DNA from: Listeria fleischmannii subsp. fleischmannii LU2006-1
Lineage (GTDB): Bacteria; Bacillota; Bacilli; Lactobacillales; Listeriaceae
NCBI RefSeq assembly: GCF_000344175.1
Contig: NZ_ALWW01000023.1
Span: forward strand, 1-44,045
Length of the DNA stretch: 44,045 nucleotides
Direction: 5' to 3'
Shown here: one piece after another, positions 25,468-34,402 of the stretch
Layout: every line of letters starts with the position of its first letter
Position numbering within the stretch: the stretch's first letter is position 1
Program-made: the position numbers and the translations under genes
The notes under the pieces: generated by a model
The model's input: only the letters and a program-made list of their open reading frames with translations
The model's database searches: none
What the model was told of the DNA's origin: nothing

Positions 25468-26943
25468 TTATTTTGTTACTAGTGTCCAAGCGCCGCTTAG
25501 AGAAGGGGCTTGACCTTGTACCCACCATTTGGCTTGATAAATTTTCCCATTATAAAGAACTTTATCTCCGCTTGTGAAAGCTTTTTGTGCATTCCAAACT
25601 TGTACGCTATTATCAACGACTTGCCATACACTACTTACTTCTGGGTTATTTCCTTTTGTCCACCATTTTGCGCGATATGTTTTACCGTTATAGTTCACGG
25701 TATCATTTTCGACATAAATCTTGTCTTTACTCCAAGTTCCTTTCTCATCAATTACTGGAACTGGAGGAAGAACTTGGTCTTCTCCTGCTATCGCAACACG
25801 TAAAAGGTTACTTGCAGAAGATTTATTACCTGCACTATCTACTGCTGAAACAGTATAGTTATAATCCCCTTTTGCTAAACCTTTATCTTCAAAAGAAGTG
25901 TTTGAAGTTGTTGTAATTTTTTTGCCATCACGATAAACTTCATATTTTACAGGAAGAGAATGATTAACTGCTCCCCACATTAATGAAACAGATGAATTTG
26001 TTTTGCCCATTGAATGTAGATTGCTAGGTGCCTCTGGTGCTACATTATCAGTCTTAGTTTCCTTAAGCGTGGTTGCTGCAAAAGATGCACTCATTTTTGA
26101 TTTATTTCCGGCAAAATCTTGCGCTACAATACTATAGTTATAAGACTTATCAGCTTGTAAAGATACATCTTTGAAAGAAGTTGTACTTGTTTCGCCTACT
26201 TTAACACCATTACGATAGACTGTATATTTTGAAACACCTTGATTATCTGCTGCTTCCTTCCAATTTAGCGTAATACTATTTGAAGTTCTATCCGCAATTT
26301 TTAATCCTGTTACTTCTGAAGGTGCTTTTGTATCAACCTCTGGGTTAACAGCACTGCCATTATTGATGTTGGCATCAATAACTTGATAGAACGAATTTGT
26401 TGTATCAGCAATATTCCACACACCTAAAATAACATAGTAGCCTTCACGGTCAGATGGAATATCAATCTGCTGTCTAACTACTTTTTCTGGTGTTAAATTT
26501 GCTCCATTAATATGTTTTAATAACTCAAAATCACTACTAGCTAACGGTTTGTTCGGGTCCCAACCTTTTTTTGTAATATAATAATCCCAACTAGCGGTTT
26601 GATGTGGCGCTGTAAGAGTCCACTCTACAACATTAGGTCCAGAGTTAAGCGCGACTTTGTGCCAGCGTGTATCCGTTTGTACATCCATAGCCGCATATTT
26701 TCCAGCTCCTGCAATTTTCCCATCAGCAGGACCAGATGCACTTGGAAATCCTTTTGGTCCTTCAATGCTTTGCGGCTCAAATTGAACAGCTCCCGCATTT
26801 ACGTTTATGCCTTTATTAGCTAAATAAGCACGACTTTCTGGTTTTGAAATATAACCATGTGCATCCGCATCAAACGCATGACCTGCTGTTAACATTACAC
26901 CTAGAGCACCAAAAAAAGCACCGATCTTTAATTTATTATTCAT
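25468..26943 (-). CDS. Secreted AA10 lytic polysaccharide monooxygenase (chitin-active type)
   Basis: A 491-aa secreted protein. The signal peptide (residues 1-28) ends AFDADA and exposes His29, which as the mature N-terminus binds copper together with His114 in PHQTASWDYY. The AA10 domain covers about residues 29-200. It is followed by two fibronectin III domains (about 212-300 and 306-395, containing VTGLKIADRTSNSITLNW and SVSLMWGAVNHS) and two CBM5/12 chitin-binding modules at the C-terminus (each with YNGKxYxAKWW). It oxidatively cleaves chitin-like chains outside the cell. The architecture fits Listeria Lmo2467 (recalled). ATG 26943 follows GGAGG at five bases; the longer frame is not used. 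Confidence 0.93.
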   Translation of the reverse strand: MNNKLKIGAFFGALGVMLTAGHAFDADAHGYISKPESRAYLANKGINVNAGAVQFEPQSIEGPKGFPSASGPADGKIAGAGKYAAMDVQTDTRWHKVALNSGPNVVEWTLTAPHQTASWDYYITKKGWDPNKPLASSDFELLKHINGANLTPEKVVRQQIDIPSDREGYYVILGVWNIADTTNSFYQVIDANINNGSAVNPEVDTKAPSEVTGLKIADRTSNSITLNWKEAADNQGVSKYTVYRNGVKVGETSTTSFKDVSLQADKSYNYSIVAQDFAGNKSKMSASFAATTLKETKTDNVAPEAPSNLHSMGKTNSSVSLMWGAVNHSLPVKYEVYRDGKKITTTSNTSFEDKGLAKGDYNYTVSAVDSAGNKSSASNLLRVAIAGEDQVLPPVPVIDEKGTWSKDKIYVENDTVNYNGKTYRAKWWTKGNNPEVSSVWQVVDNSVQVWNAQKAFTSGDKVLYNGKIYQAKWWVQGQAPSLSGAWTLVTK

Positions 26944-27054
26944 ATATTCCTCCGTATAGTTAGATTGAGTCATCAACTGAGCTCACTTACAAGAATACAA
27001 GCAAATGCTCAAAATGTCTGTAGAAATTTATTGAAACCTTTCTGCCTTATTTAA

Positions 27055-27080
27055 CCGAATAGAACGCTTTCACAATTCGG
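27055..27080. promoter_or_regulatory. Inverted repeat with cre-like core upstream of the LPMO
   Basis: CCGAAT (27055-27060) and ATTCGG (27075-27080) form a perfect inverted repeat around a cre-like element (TGAAAGCGTTCTAT on the minus strand, 27059-27072). It lies 112 bases before the LPMO start. No clear -35/-10 pair was recognised. The rest of 26944-27180 shows nothing else I can name. Confidence 0.3.
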
Positions 27081-27184
27081 ATTCCACCTCACTAAAAGCA
27101 CCAGAATCCTCTTAATATCTTCCATCTAAGCCATTTGCCTCCTTTACTTCATTTTCTTAAAATATTTCACATAAATAAAAAAAG

Positions 27185-27397
27185 AGAAGAAAAATCTTCT
27201 CTCAGCTTGTAGAAAAACTCAAAGTTTACGCAAAACAAAACGCTTCTCACCAAAATCAGACTGCTGACAAATGGTGAGATTATAGGCAGTGCCGAGTACC
27301 GGAGCGGAGCGTACTTGAGTACGTGAGCACCGGAACGGAAGGCTTAACAACGAAGATTGCCGTTTGTCAGCAGTCTGAAAGAAGAAAAATCTTCTCT
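27185..27397. repeat. 18-bp terminator hairpin duplicated around repeat copy 2
   Basis: The same 18-base hairpin sequence (agaaga-AAAA-tcttct core) occurs at 27185-27202 and 27380-27397. It serves the minus-strand SDR gene. The left copy is next to the A run 27177-27183, which reads as a T tail on the minus strand, so only the distal copy looks functional. The 177 bases between are the repeat element. Confidence 0.8.
27204..27378 (+). mobile_element. Short structured intergenic repeat, copy 2
   Basis: 175 bases homologous to 17789-17962, in the same plus-strand orientation but antisense to the terminator it interrupts. The main inverted repeat (27257-27271 with 27363-27377) is perfect here. 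A second perfect hairpin, CTCACCA (27246-27252) with TGGTGAG (27272-27278), encloses the left arm. The central near-palindrome is at 27310-27323. No coding potential. Confidence 0.7.
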
Positions 27398-27399
27398 TT

Positions 27400-28161
27400 T
27401 TAATAAGCCGTCCACCCTGCATCTGCCGTAATAATTGTCCCGTTTACAAAACTGGAATCGTCTGAACCTAAAAATAAGGCTACTTTCGCAATTTCTGACG
27501 CTTCCCCGACACGTGGATTGATATTCATACCAACCATCGCGCGTTCTTGGCCAAAAGCACTCGGGTCATAAATAGAGGTGCCAATATTCGTGTTTACTGC
27601 CCCAGGCGCGATGGCATTACAACGAATATTTTTATTAGCATACTGAAAACCGATATTTTTAGTTAAACCTACAACAGCATGTTTAGAAGCTGTGTAAGCT
27701 GCCCCCGCACGTGAGCCGAATAGGCCTCCAGCAGATGCAATATTTACAATCACACCGCCACCATTCTCTTCAAATAATGGAATCGCTTTTCGAGCAGCGC
27801 GCATTACACCTGTTGTGTTAATCGCTAAAACACGTTCCCAAAGATTATCTGTCACTTCCGCCACGGGAACAAAATTGTCCATAATACCCGCATTATTGAC
27901 TAAAATATCAATTTTACCAAACTTATCCACTGCCGCATCAATCATTCCATCTACATCCGCTTGTTTTACAACATTAGCAACGACAGCAAGGGCATCTCCC
28001 CCATTTGATGCAATTTCATCGACCGTTCCTTGTGCATTTTCCAAGTTCAAATCCGCCACAACAACTTTAGCCCCTTCTTTTGCATAAAGTAGCGCAATTT
28101 GTTTCCCCATACCAGACGCAGCACCAGTGATGACAGCAACTTTACCTTCTAATTTCCTCAT
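27400..28161 (-). CDS. Short-chain dehydrogenase/reductase
   Basis: A 253-aa classical SDR. The cofactor motif is TGAASGMG (TGxxxGxG) near residue 13, followed by VNNAGI near residue 88, the catalytic Ser in NIASAGG and Tyr/Lys in YTASK near residue 155, then the APGAVNT block. An acidic residue at the end of strand 2 (VVADLN) favours NAD(H). ATG 28161 follows GAGGAGG. Divergent from a TetR regulator, which probably controls it. The substrate is unknown; a 3-oxoacyl or alcohol substrate is possible. Confidence 0.92.
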   Translation of the reverse strand: MRKLEGKVAVITGAASGMGKQIALLYAKEGAKVVVADLNLENAQGTVDEIASNGGDALAVVANVVKQADVDGMIDAAVDKFGKIDILVNNAGIMDNFVPVAEVTDNLWERVLAINTTGVMRAARKAIPLFEENGGGVIVNIASAGGLFGSRAGAAYTASKHAVVGLTKNIGFQYANKNIRCNAIAPGAVNTNIGTSIYDPSAFGQERAMVGMNINPRVGEASEIAKVALFLGSDDSSFVNGTIITADAGWTAY

Positions 28162-28213
28162 TACTATTACCTCCTCGATTGCTAGTGAACTAAGAGTTTT
28201 ATCTCTCAGAACA

Positions 28214-28242
28214 AGTATAGAGCCAAATGTAAACGGATTCAA
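28214..28242 (-). promoter_or_regulatory. Promoter of the SDR gene
   Basis: Minus-strand TTGAAT (28237-28242), 17 bases, TATACT (28214-28219), about 50 bases before the SDR start. Confidence 0.65.
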
Positions 28243-28264
28243 TCAGTAATGAAAGTCTTTATCG

Positions 28265-28302
28265 TTGCTTAAACGCCATTTATTTGATATATGTTGTTTA
28301 AG
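28265..28302 (+). promoter_or_regulatory. tetR promoter flanked by an inverted repeat
   Basis: TTGCTT (28265-28270), 17 bases, TATATG (28288-28293). CTTAAAC (28268-28274) and GTTTAAG (28296-28302) form a perfect inverted repeat that overlaps the -35 and sits just after the -10. This suggests an autoregulatory TetR operator, though the arms are 21 bases apart. Confidence 0.45.
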
Positions 28303-28321
28303 TAAAAATGAGGTGATAAAA

Positions 28322-28894
28322 ATGGATCGACGCATTCGTAAAACTAAAAAAGCTTTTTATGAAGCCTTTTTAAAATTACTTGAAACGCAAAATCTCCAAC
28401 AAATTACAGTGACCGCCATTGTAAAAGAAGCCGATGTAAACCGCTCCACCTTCTACAAGCATTACACTGAAAAAGAGGATCTGCTAAACGAAATTATCGA
28501 GTCCGTTTTAGGCGACCTACAAGCTGCTTATAACGACCCATATCAACGGGATACCTCTTTTACCGCACAAAACTTACAACCTTATATGATTAAAATATTT
28601 GACCATGTATATAAACATCAATTATTTTACCGTCATGTCATTTCGTCTAAAATTAGTCCCAACTTTCAAAACCGCATTTGCCACGTCATACAAGACCTTG
28701 TTCTACGTGATGCAACAAAGTCAGCTATCCCAAAAGACTTAAATCCTAGTATTTTAACAAGTTATCAAGCCCACGCCATTTTTGGCACTATTGTCTACTG
28801 GGTTGAAAATAACTTTAGCGAAACAAGCGATTATATGTCCAAACAACTTTTTTTAATTTTAAAAACTCAGCATCAATTAGATTCCTCGAAGTAA
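28322..28894 (+). CDS. TetR-family transcriptional regulator
   Basis: A 190-aa regulator. The N-terminal DNA-binding domain (residues 1-60) has RIRKTKKAFYEAFLKLLE and the HTH ITVTAIVKEADVNRSTFYKHYTEKEDLL. The C-terminal ligand domain (YKHQLFYRHVISSK) is typical of the AcrR-like group found next to SDR or YhgE genes. ATG 28322 follows GAGGTG. Its last 18 bases overlap the convergent rsuA gene. It is probably a repressor of itself and the divergent SDR. Confidence 0.9.
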   Translation: MDRRIRKTKKAFYEAFLKLLETQNLQQITVTAIVKEADVNRSTFYKHYTEKEDLLNEIIESVLGDLQAAYNDPYQRDTSFTAQNLQPYMIKIFDHVYKHQLFYRHVISSKISPNFQNRICHVIQDLVLRDATKSAIPKDLNPSILTSYQAHAIFGTIVYWVENNFSETSDYMSKQLFLILKTQHQLDSSK

Positions 28895-29590
28895 AGCTAA
28901 CTCTTTTTCCGAAAGAAGACGATATTCACCGAGTTCAAGATTTGAGTCTAACACCAGTTCTCCCATGCGTTCACGTTTTAGATAAATGACCTTCTTGCCA
29001 ACCGCTTCAAACATCTTTTTCACTTGATGAAATTTTCCTTCAACGACTTTGACCCGAATAGTCGACTGTCCATTTTGCGCGCTAATGATGTCCAATTTCG
29101 CAGGCAGCGCATGATAACCATCTAGAAATGTAACTCCCTTTTCAAATGTCGCCACATCGTCTTTTGTGACCTCACCTAAAATGCGCGCAAAATAAACTTT
29201 CGCCACATGTTTTTTAGGTGAAAGAAGTTCATGTGCCATCTGGCCGTCTGTTGTTAAAATCAGCAGTCCTTCCGTATCTTTATCTAGGCGACCAACTGGA
29301 AAAATCCCTTTTCGTTTATCGCCCTCAGAAAGCAGGTCAATAACCGTCTTCCCTACCTTATCTTCGGTTGCACTTAAAACGCCTTGTGGTTTATTTAACA
29401 TGATATAAACGTGTTCTGTAAATAAAACTGGCTCACCGTCTACTGTCACTTCATTGGATTCAGGAGAAACTTGGCAGGCCCCGTCGCGAATGTGTTTTTG
29501 ATCCACACACACTTTCCTTTTTTTTAAAACTTGCTTCACATCTTTCCTTGTGCCAAAACCAGCGTGTGCTAACAATTTATCTAGACGCAT
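28877..29590 (-). CDS. rsuA: 16S rRNA pseudouridine synthase (RsuA family)
   Basis: A 237-aa RNA pseudouridine synthase. It has an N-terminal S4 RNA-binding domain (residues 1-60, MRLDKLLAHAGFGTRKDVKQ) and a catalytic domain with the active-site Asp in GRLDKDTEGLLILTTDG near residue 103, then KVYFARI and GKFHQVKKMFEAVGKKV. It isomerises a specific uridine in 16S rRNA, likely U516 (E. coli numbering) by family. ATG 29590 follows TTGGAGG. The convergent TetR gene overlaps its end, with no terminator between them. Confidence 0.93.
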   Translation of the reverse strand: MRLDKLLAHAGFGTRKDVKQVLKKRKVCVDQKHIRDGACQVSPESNEVTVDGEPVLFTEHVYIMLNKPQGVLSATEDKVGKTVIDLLSEGDKRKGIFPVGRLDKDTEGLLILTTDGQMAHELLSPKKHVAKVYFARILGEVTKDDVATFEKGVTFLDGYHALPAKLDIISAQNGQSTIRVKVVEGKFHQVKKMFEAVGKKVIYLKRERMGELVLDSNLELGEYRLLSEKELALLRGI

Positions 29591-29652
29591 CTTTTTTCCT
29601 CCAAAAGTTCTGTACTCTTTTTCATTCTATCAATTTCCCACTTCTTTCGCCA

Positions 29653-29688
29653 TAAAAAAAAGACCACAGCGTTTGTTACGTTGTAGCC
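29653..29688 (-). terminator. Terminator of the 77-aa gene
   Basis: An 11-bp stem with one mismatch (29678-29688 with 29662-29672), a 5-base loop and T8 on the minus strand. Confidence 0.75.
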
Positions 29689-29697
29689 AAAATTATA

Positions 29698-29931
29698 TTA
29701 AGCATTTCGGTAAACTGTCTCTAATTCCACAGCATAGGCAGATTCAATTTTTTGTCCTACAAGAGTTTGTTTCAAGCGATACTCATCTAGCTTAAGCTCT
29801 ATTCGCACTAATCTTTCAAATTCATTTAGATTCTCGCTATTTTCGACCAAAGCCCCTAATTCCATAAAAAGCTCCTCAAGTTGTCTAATATCCTCTAAAG
29901 AAGCCGCATTCATTTCGAGTTTATTCTTCAT
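29698..29931 (-). CDS. Small helical protein of unknown function
   Basis: A 77-aa protein behind GGAGGAG, with its own terminator. It is acidic, with heptad-like helices (LEDIRQLEELFMELGALVENS and EFERLVRIELKLDEY), so a coiled-coil or helical bundle is likely. There is no signal peptide or membrane segment. I do not recognise a family. The strong ribosome site and terminator support it as a real gene. Confidence 0.7.
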   Translation of the reverse strand: MKNKLEMNAASLEDIRQLEELFMELGALVENSENLNEFERLVRIELKLDEYRLKQTLVGQKIESAYAVELETVYRNA

Positions 29932-29956
29932 AATGTCTCTCCTCCAATCGCTGCCT

Positions 29957-29992
29957 CAATCACTCTTATTTTACTCAAAAAATGAGTGATTG
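29957..29992 (-). promoter_or_regulatory. Inverted repeat in the promoter of the 77-aa gene
   Basis: CAATCACTC (29957-29965) and GAGTGATTG (29984-29992) are a perfect 9-bp inverted repeat with 18 bases between, only 26 bases before the start codon. A minus-strand -10-like TAAAAT lies inside it. It is a possible operator, or a hairpin at the 5' end of the mRNA. Confidence 0.4.
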
Positions 29993-30081
29993 AAACCTGT
30001 TTTGAAGAAGTTTCACATTTTATCCACATTTCAGGTCAATTCTGTTACATTCACCACAAATTTTTACACTTTTCGCCATAT

Positions 30082-30435
30082 TTATTCTTTCACAATCTTG
30101 ATAATATCCGCATAAGGAATTTTTCGCGGCTCACTTCCTTTTGGTTTAAAGTCCGCCTTTAAATAGACTTGGACATTATCCTCCTCATCTAGCGACTCCA
30201 CGTTTAGCGCCCGCTCATCCTTTTCATTTTCAATTTTACCAATCGCCTGAAGCTCCGTTTCATTCGCAAGTTCCAGTTCTTCACCAACTAAATCCCGCAC
30301 AAAAACACTCTTATCATTTCCCGTATGATCACGACTTACCACACCGTCTAGTTTCACAACTGTATCAACAGATTCATTTTGTCCGCAGCCTGCCAAAACA
30401 ACTAAAAGAGCTACAATCCATCCAATTTTTTTCAT
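30082..30435 (-). CDS. Small putative lipoprotein
   Basis: A 117-aa protein starting MKKIGWIVALLVVLAGCGQ, a short lipoprotein signal with Cys17 as the lipidation site. The rest is a small acidic/basic domain (VVKLDGVVSRDHTGNDKSVFVRD, then VQVYLKADFKPKG) with likely beta strands, of unknown function. The ATG at 30435 lies five bases after the preceding small gene stops, so both are co-transcribed. No terminator was seen after it. Confidence 0.75.
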   Translation of the reverse strand: MKKIGWIVALLVVLAGCGQNESVDTVVKLDGVVSRDHTGNDKSVFVRDLVGEELELANETELQAIGKIENEKDERALNVESLDEEDNVQVYLKADFKPKGSEPRKIPYADIIKIVKE

Positions 30436-30439
30436 CAGC

Positions 30440-30634
30440 TCATCCTTTTTCTTTCCCCTGAAGATGGTCGGCCCATAAGGTAATTTGCTCGGGTAGATAG
30501 TAAAATTGTTGATCGCTCCCAATCCGAACTAAATATTTTTGTTCTTTTTCTAAAAAATAAACGACAGTCCCAACGTTATACTTCATAATGCCTTCTTCAA
30601 TATATACAGTATCACCAATTTTAAATGTTTTCAT
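30440..30634 (-). CDS. Small SH3-like hypothetical protein
   Basis: A 64-aa protein starting MKTFKIGDTVYIEEGIMKY, with alternating strands (NVGTVVYFLEKEQKYLVRIGSD) that suggest a small SH3-like or KOW-like beta barrel. ATG 30634 is six bases after GAGG; the in-frame GTG at 30646 is part of that ribosome site. It is followed at once by the lipoprotein gene. Function unknown. Confidence 0.7.
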   Translation of the reverse strand: MKTFKIGDTVYIEEGIMKYNVGTVVYFLEKEQKYLVRIGSDQQFYYLPEQITLWADHLQGKEKG

Positions 30635-30685
30635 CCCGCACCTCACTAATTATTATGATTCATTTTTAGTATAGCATGTCTAAAG

Positions 30686-30717
30686 AAAAAGCAGGTGAGA
30701 AACTCTTCTCACCTGCT
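30686..30717 (-). terminator. Terminator of the ABC exporter operon
   Basis: A 12-bp perfect stem (30690-30701 with 30706-30717) with a 4-base loop; the minus strand continues TTTTCTTT. Confidence 0.82.
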
Positions 30718-30723
30718 AAAGTC

Positions 30724-32508
30724 TTATTCTAATACAAATTGATTGTGATAAAGTTCCGCATAGAAACCTTTTTGTTGTAACAAACCTTCATGCGTCCCTT
30801 CTTCAATAACCTCACCATGATGGAGGACGACAATATGATCGGCATCTAAAATTGTTTTAAGTCGATGCGCAATAACAAAACTAGTCCGACCGGATATAAC
30901 GTTGTCCATCGCTTTTTGGATTTTACTTTCCGTAACTGTATCCACATTACTTGTCGCTTCATCCAAAATAAGTAAGCTTGGATTTGTTAAAATGGTACGT
31001 GCAATACTAATTAATTGCTTTTGTCCCACACTAAAGATGTTGTTTTCATCACTAATTTCCGTATCATAGCCTTTTTCAAGCGTCATAATAAAGTCGTGAA
31101 TATTCGCTTGTTTAGCCGCTAATACAACATCATCACGGTGAGCATCCGGTTTCCCAAACGCAATATTTTCGTGAATTGTACCACTAAATAAAACGGAGTC
31201 TTGTAGCACAATCCCCACTTGTTTTCTAAGTGATTTCAGTTCAATATCACGAATATCTTTTCCATCAAATGCAATTTCACCACTGTCCACATTATAGAAG
31301 CGATTCAGTAAATTCATAATCGTTGTTTTACCAGAACCAGTTGGCCCAACAACCGCCACCATCTTACCTTTTTCAAGTGTAATATTGACATCTTTTAGAA
31401 CCGGTTTTTCTGGATCATAACCAAAGTTCACGTTTCGAAGCGCCACTTCTTTATTAATCCCATCAATCTCGCTCACATTCGGACGCTCATACTCATCTTT
31501 CTCATTAAATACCTCACTCACACGACGCGCACCCGTAATCGCAAGCTGTAACATGCTGTACTGGGATGAAATCTGCGTAAGCGGCATATAAAATTGTTGA
31601 GAATACTGCACAAACATTACGATTAAACCAAGCGCAACAGAACGCTCAAGACTTCCGTTTAACGCTAAATATCCACCAAAGAAAATCACAATCGCTGTGT
31701 TTAAAAGGGAGATACCTTGCATCACTGGGAAAAGTAAGCCTGAATAAACTTGACCTTTATAAGTCGCATTTTTAACCGTATTATTGTGCTTCACAAAACC
31801 TTCAATCGTTTCATCTTCAAGGCCGTTTGTAATAATAACTTTCTGGCCAGAAATTTTTTCATCAATATAGGCGTTTAAATGCCCCAAACTATCTTGTTGT
31901 AAATCCACATATCTCCGTGCCTTACGAATAATAATAGCGGCAATCACAATTGCAAACGGTGATGCAATTAGCGTGACAAGTGCCAGCTCTACATTTTGAT
32001 TGAACATCATGATAATAACACCAATCATTAAAGCCAAGTTGGATAAAACTTGAACTAGCGCCTGGTTTAGCGTATTAGAAATATTATCCATATCACTTGT
32101 AAAACGGCTTAGCATCTCCCCATCATTATGACGATCGAAAAAGCGAATCGAAAGTTTTTCCATTTTGCGGAATAAACCAATACGCATTCTGTTTGTCGCC
32201 TTCCCAGAAACACCTGTCATAATAATACTTTGAATAAATGTCGCTAAAGACGTCAACACATAAAATAGAAGTAACATCCATAAAATATGATGGAACTCCG
32301 ATTTATCATCCACACCTGTTGAAAATAATTTAACTGCGTAATTCGCAAGTTCTTGAATCGCATCCCCAATAAATTGCGGTGCTTTTACTTGTAAGTAAGT
32401 TGCGCCAATAACCGCTAATATGATAACGAAAAGTTGTAACTTATACGCGCGAAGATAATGCCAGAAGAATTTACTAATTTGTTTAAACTCACTCATTTCC
32501 CCACGCAT
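30724..32508 (-). CDS. Heterodimeric ABC exporter, subunit with a consensus ATPase site
   Basis: A 594-aa half-transporter: six membrane spans (residues about 20-320) and a nucleotide-binding domain. Walker [10 protein letters not shown], Walker [13 protein letters not shown] with the catalytic Glu, and H-loop IAHRLKTI are intact. The signature motif is degenerate (FSVGQKQL instead of LSGGQ). This is the mirror image of its partner, so the pair has one competent and one degenerate ATP site, as in BmrCD or LmrCD. ATG 32508 (behind AAAAGGGAAAGG) overlaps the partner gene by 20 bases; ATG 32496 is an alternative. Probable multidrug or lipid exporter. Confidence 0.9.
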   Translation of the reverse strand: MRGEMSEFKQISKFFWHYLRAYKLQLFVIILAVIGATYLQVKAPQFIGDAIQELANYAVKLFSTGVDDKSEFHHILWMLLLFYVLTSLATFIQSIIMTGVSGKATNRMRIGLFRKMEKLSIRFFDRHNDGEMLSRFTSDMDNISNTLNQALVQVLSNLALMIGVIIMMFNQNVELALVTLIASPFAIVIAAIIIRKARRYVDLQQDSLGHLNAYIDEKISGQKVIITNGLEDETIEGFVKHNNTVKNATYKGQVYSGLLFPVMQGISLLNTAIVIFFGGYLALNGSLERSVALGLIVMFVQYSQQFYMPLTQISSQYSMLQLAITGARRVSEVFNEKDEYERPNVSEIDGINKEVALRNVNFGYDPEKPVLKDVNITLEKGKMVAVVGPTGSGKTTIMNLLNRFYNVDSGEIAFDGKDIRDIELKSLRKQVGIVLQDSVLFSGTIHENIAFGKPDAHRDDVVLAAKQANIHDFIMTLEKGYDTEISDENNIFSVGQKQLISIARTILTNPSLLILDEATSNVDTVTESKIQKAMDNVISGRTSFVIAHRLKTILDADHIVVLHHGEVIEEGTHEGLLQQKGFYAELYHNQFVLE

Positions 32509-34216
32509 CCTTTCCCTTTTGAGTCTCATAGATTTCTTGATAAATCGGGCTAATTTCAAGTAGTTCTTTATGTGAACCAACTGAAACTAATTTACCCCCA
32601 TCCAAAACTAAAATTTTATCTGCATGAATCACAGAAGAAATTTTTTGCGCAATAATAAAAGTAGTCGTATCATTTAATTCTTTATTGAGCGCTTCTTTAA
32701 CAAGTTTTTCAGAACGGGCATCTAATGCACTCGTGCTATCATCCAAAATCAAAATCTTAGGATCCCCGATGACCCCACGCGAAATAGAAAGACGTTGTTT
32801 TTGCCCACCAGAAAAGTTATTTCCGCGCTCTTCTACAATCGCGTCATAAATCTTATCTTGACGTTCAATAAATTCTTTCGCCTGTGCAATAGACGTCGCC
32901 TTCTCCATATCGTCCTCGCTAGCATCTTGCTTACCGTGACGTAAATTATCAGAAATCGTACCCGAGAATAAGATAGCGCGCTGCAAGACAAGAGAAACCG
33001 TTTTTCGTAGCGTGTTTTTATTCACATCTACTAAGTTCTTCCCACCGATTAAAACTTCCCCTTCAGACGGGTCGTAAAGCCTCGGGATCAGTTGAGCAAG
33101 AGTCGATTTGCCGGCACCTGTCGCCCCAACAATACCCACCATTTCACCTGGACTCGCTTTAAAAGAAATGTCGCTTAACGCGTTTTGTTCATCTCCCTCA
33201 TAGCGGAAACTTACATGTTTAAATTCAACGCTACCAGTTAAATCTTCTTCTGGTGCATCTTTGTCATATTTAATATCTGCATCCGTATTTAAAACTTCAC
33301 TAATACGCCCAAGAGAAATGAACGCACGAGAAGCCATCATCGTAAGCATACCTCCGATAATGATTGCCATCATAATTTGCATTAAATAGTTCATAAAGGA
33401 AGCAATGGCCCCAATTACAGTTGGATCGTCTTTGACCATATCTCCTACAAAATAAATTGACACAACGATTGCTAAGTTAGAGACAAGCATAAACGCTGGA
33501 ATCATCACAGAAAAGAGTGTTCCAACGATAATGGTATGTCTTGTTAACTTGTCACTTGTATCAGAAAATCTTTTTAGCTCATTGTCTTCTTGAACAAAAC
33601 TTTTTACGACACGCATTCCTGCTAAATTTTCTTTCGCAATCGCATTAACTTTGTCTAAAAATGCTTGAATTTTAGCAAAATGTTTTCCCATTGCACCAAA
33701 TGTTATCATAACGATTAAAACAACAAGCACAACGAGTAGAATGATAACCCACCAAAGAGCTGGAAGAGTGACCATTGCTAAAATAAAACTTCCAATAAAC
33801 ATAATCGGAATTCTTGTTAAAGATTGTAACGACATCATAACCAAATTTTGTACTTGTGTAATATCATTCGTTTGTCTAACTACTAAGTTACCTGTTGAAA
33901 AACGTTCGATATTGCTGAATGAAAAAGTTTGTACTTTACGGAAACTACTTTCACGAATATCAGCCCCCACACCTTGTGCAATTTTCGCAGATAAAATTGT
34001 ATTGAAAATACCAGCAATAAGACCCACAACTGCTACTGCTACAAGGATAATACCGATTGACGTTATTTCATCCATTTTGTCTTCCATAATTGCATTTAAA
34101 ACTTGCTGCAATAATTTCGGTTGCCAAAGCTGAGATGCTACCATGACAGCCACAAATAATGTGGATAAAATCGTCTGCATTCGATATTTCTTCAAATGTT
34201 GAAATAAAATCTTCAT
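32489..34216 (-). CDS. Heterodimeric ABC exporter, subunit with a degenerate ATPase site
   Basis: A 575-aa half-transporter with six membrane spans and a nucleotide-binding domain. Walker [10 protein letters not shown] and signature FSGGQKQR are normal. The catalytic Glu after Walker B is Asp ([12 protein letters not shown]), and the switch His is Gln (IIAQKISSV). These losses are typical of the non-catalytic subunit of heterodimeric multidrug ABC exporters. With the partner's degenerate signature they combine in the same ATP site. It starts at ATG 34216 behind GGGAGG and is the first gene of the pair. The substrate cannot be told from sequence. Confidence 0.9.
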   Translation of the reverse strand: MKILFQHLKKYRMQTILSTLFVAVMVASQLWQPKLLQQVLNAIMEDKMDEITSIGIILVAVAVVGLIAGIFNTILSAKIAQGVGADIRESSFRKVQTFSFSNIERFSTGNLVVRQTNDITQVQNLVMMSLQSLTRIPIMFIGSFILAMVTLPALWWVIILLVVLVVLIVMITFGAMGKHFAKIQAFLDKVNAIAKENLAGMRVVKSFVQEDNELKRFSDTSDKLTRHTIIVGTLFSVMIPAFMLVSNLAIVVSIYFVGDMVKDDPTVIGAIASFMNYLMQIMMAIIIGGMLTMMASRAFISLGRISEVLNTDADIKYDKDAPEEDLTGSVEFKHVSFRYEGDEQNALSDISFKASPGEMVGIVGATGAGKSTLAQLIPRLYDPSEGEVLIGGKNLVDVNKNTLRKTVSLVLQRAILFSGTISDNLRHGKQDASEDDMEKATSIAQAKEFIERQDKIYDAIVEERGNNFSGGQKQRLSISRGVIGDPKILILDDSTSALDARSEKLVKEALNKELNDTTTFIIAQKISSVIHADKILVLDGGKLVSVGSHKELLEISPIYQEIYETQKGKDAWGNE

Positions 34217-34323
34217 TGTAAACCTCCCTGAAAAAGAATAAGACGAACACTTATTCTACTCGATAATAAAAGGTTTTTCAACCCTCATTTCATTAATTTG
34301 TGAAAAATCAGTCTACAGGCGTA

Positions 34324-34356
34324 GAAAACCTGTCTTTCAGGTTTTTAAATATGTCT
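34324..34356. other. Hairpin in the leader of the ABC exporter operon
   Basis: AAAACCTG and CAGGTTTT pair around a short loop at about 34325-34344. A competing pairing, ACAGG (34315-34319) with CCTGT (34329-34333), overlaps it. The hairpin lies about 115 bases before the exporter start. On the minus strand no T run follows, so it is not a clear attenuator; on the plus strand it could stop antisense transcripts. Confidence 0.3.
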
Positions 34357-34402
34357 TTTTGTTCATTTTTTTATGGTTTTCACAAACTTTATTTGTCCAA
34401 AA

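Noticed and set aside
27055-27080. Treating the CCGAAT/ATTCGG repeat as a terminator
   Set aside because: The arms are only six bases with 14 between them and no T run follows on either strand; it is kept only as a possible operator.
33741-34133. 130-aa plus-strand frame inside the ABC exporter gene
   Set aside because: It is antisense to the membrane domain of a well-supported gene and has a composition expected of a reverse frame.
34324-34356. Attenuator in front of the ABC exporter
   Set aside because: The hairpin and a competing pairing exist, but on the gene's strand there is no T run after the stem, so termination is not supported.
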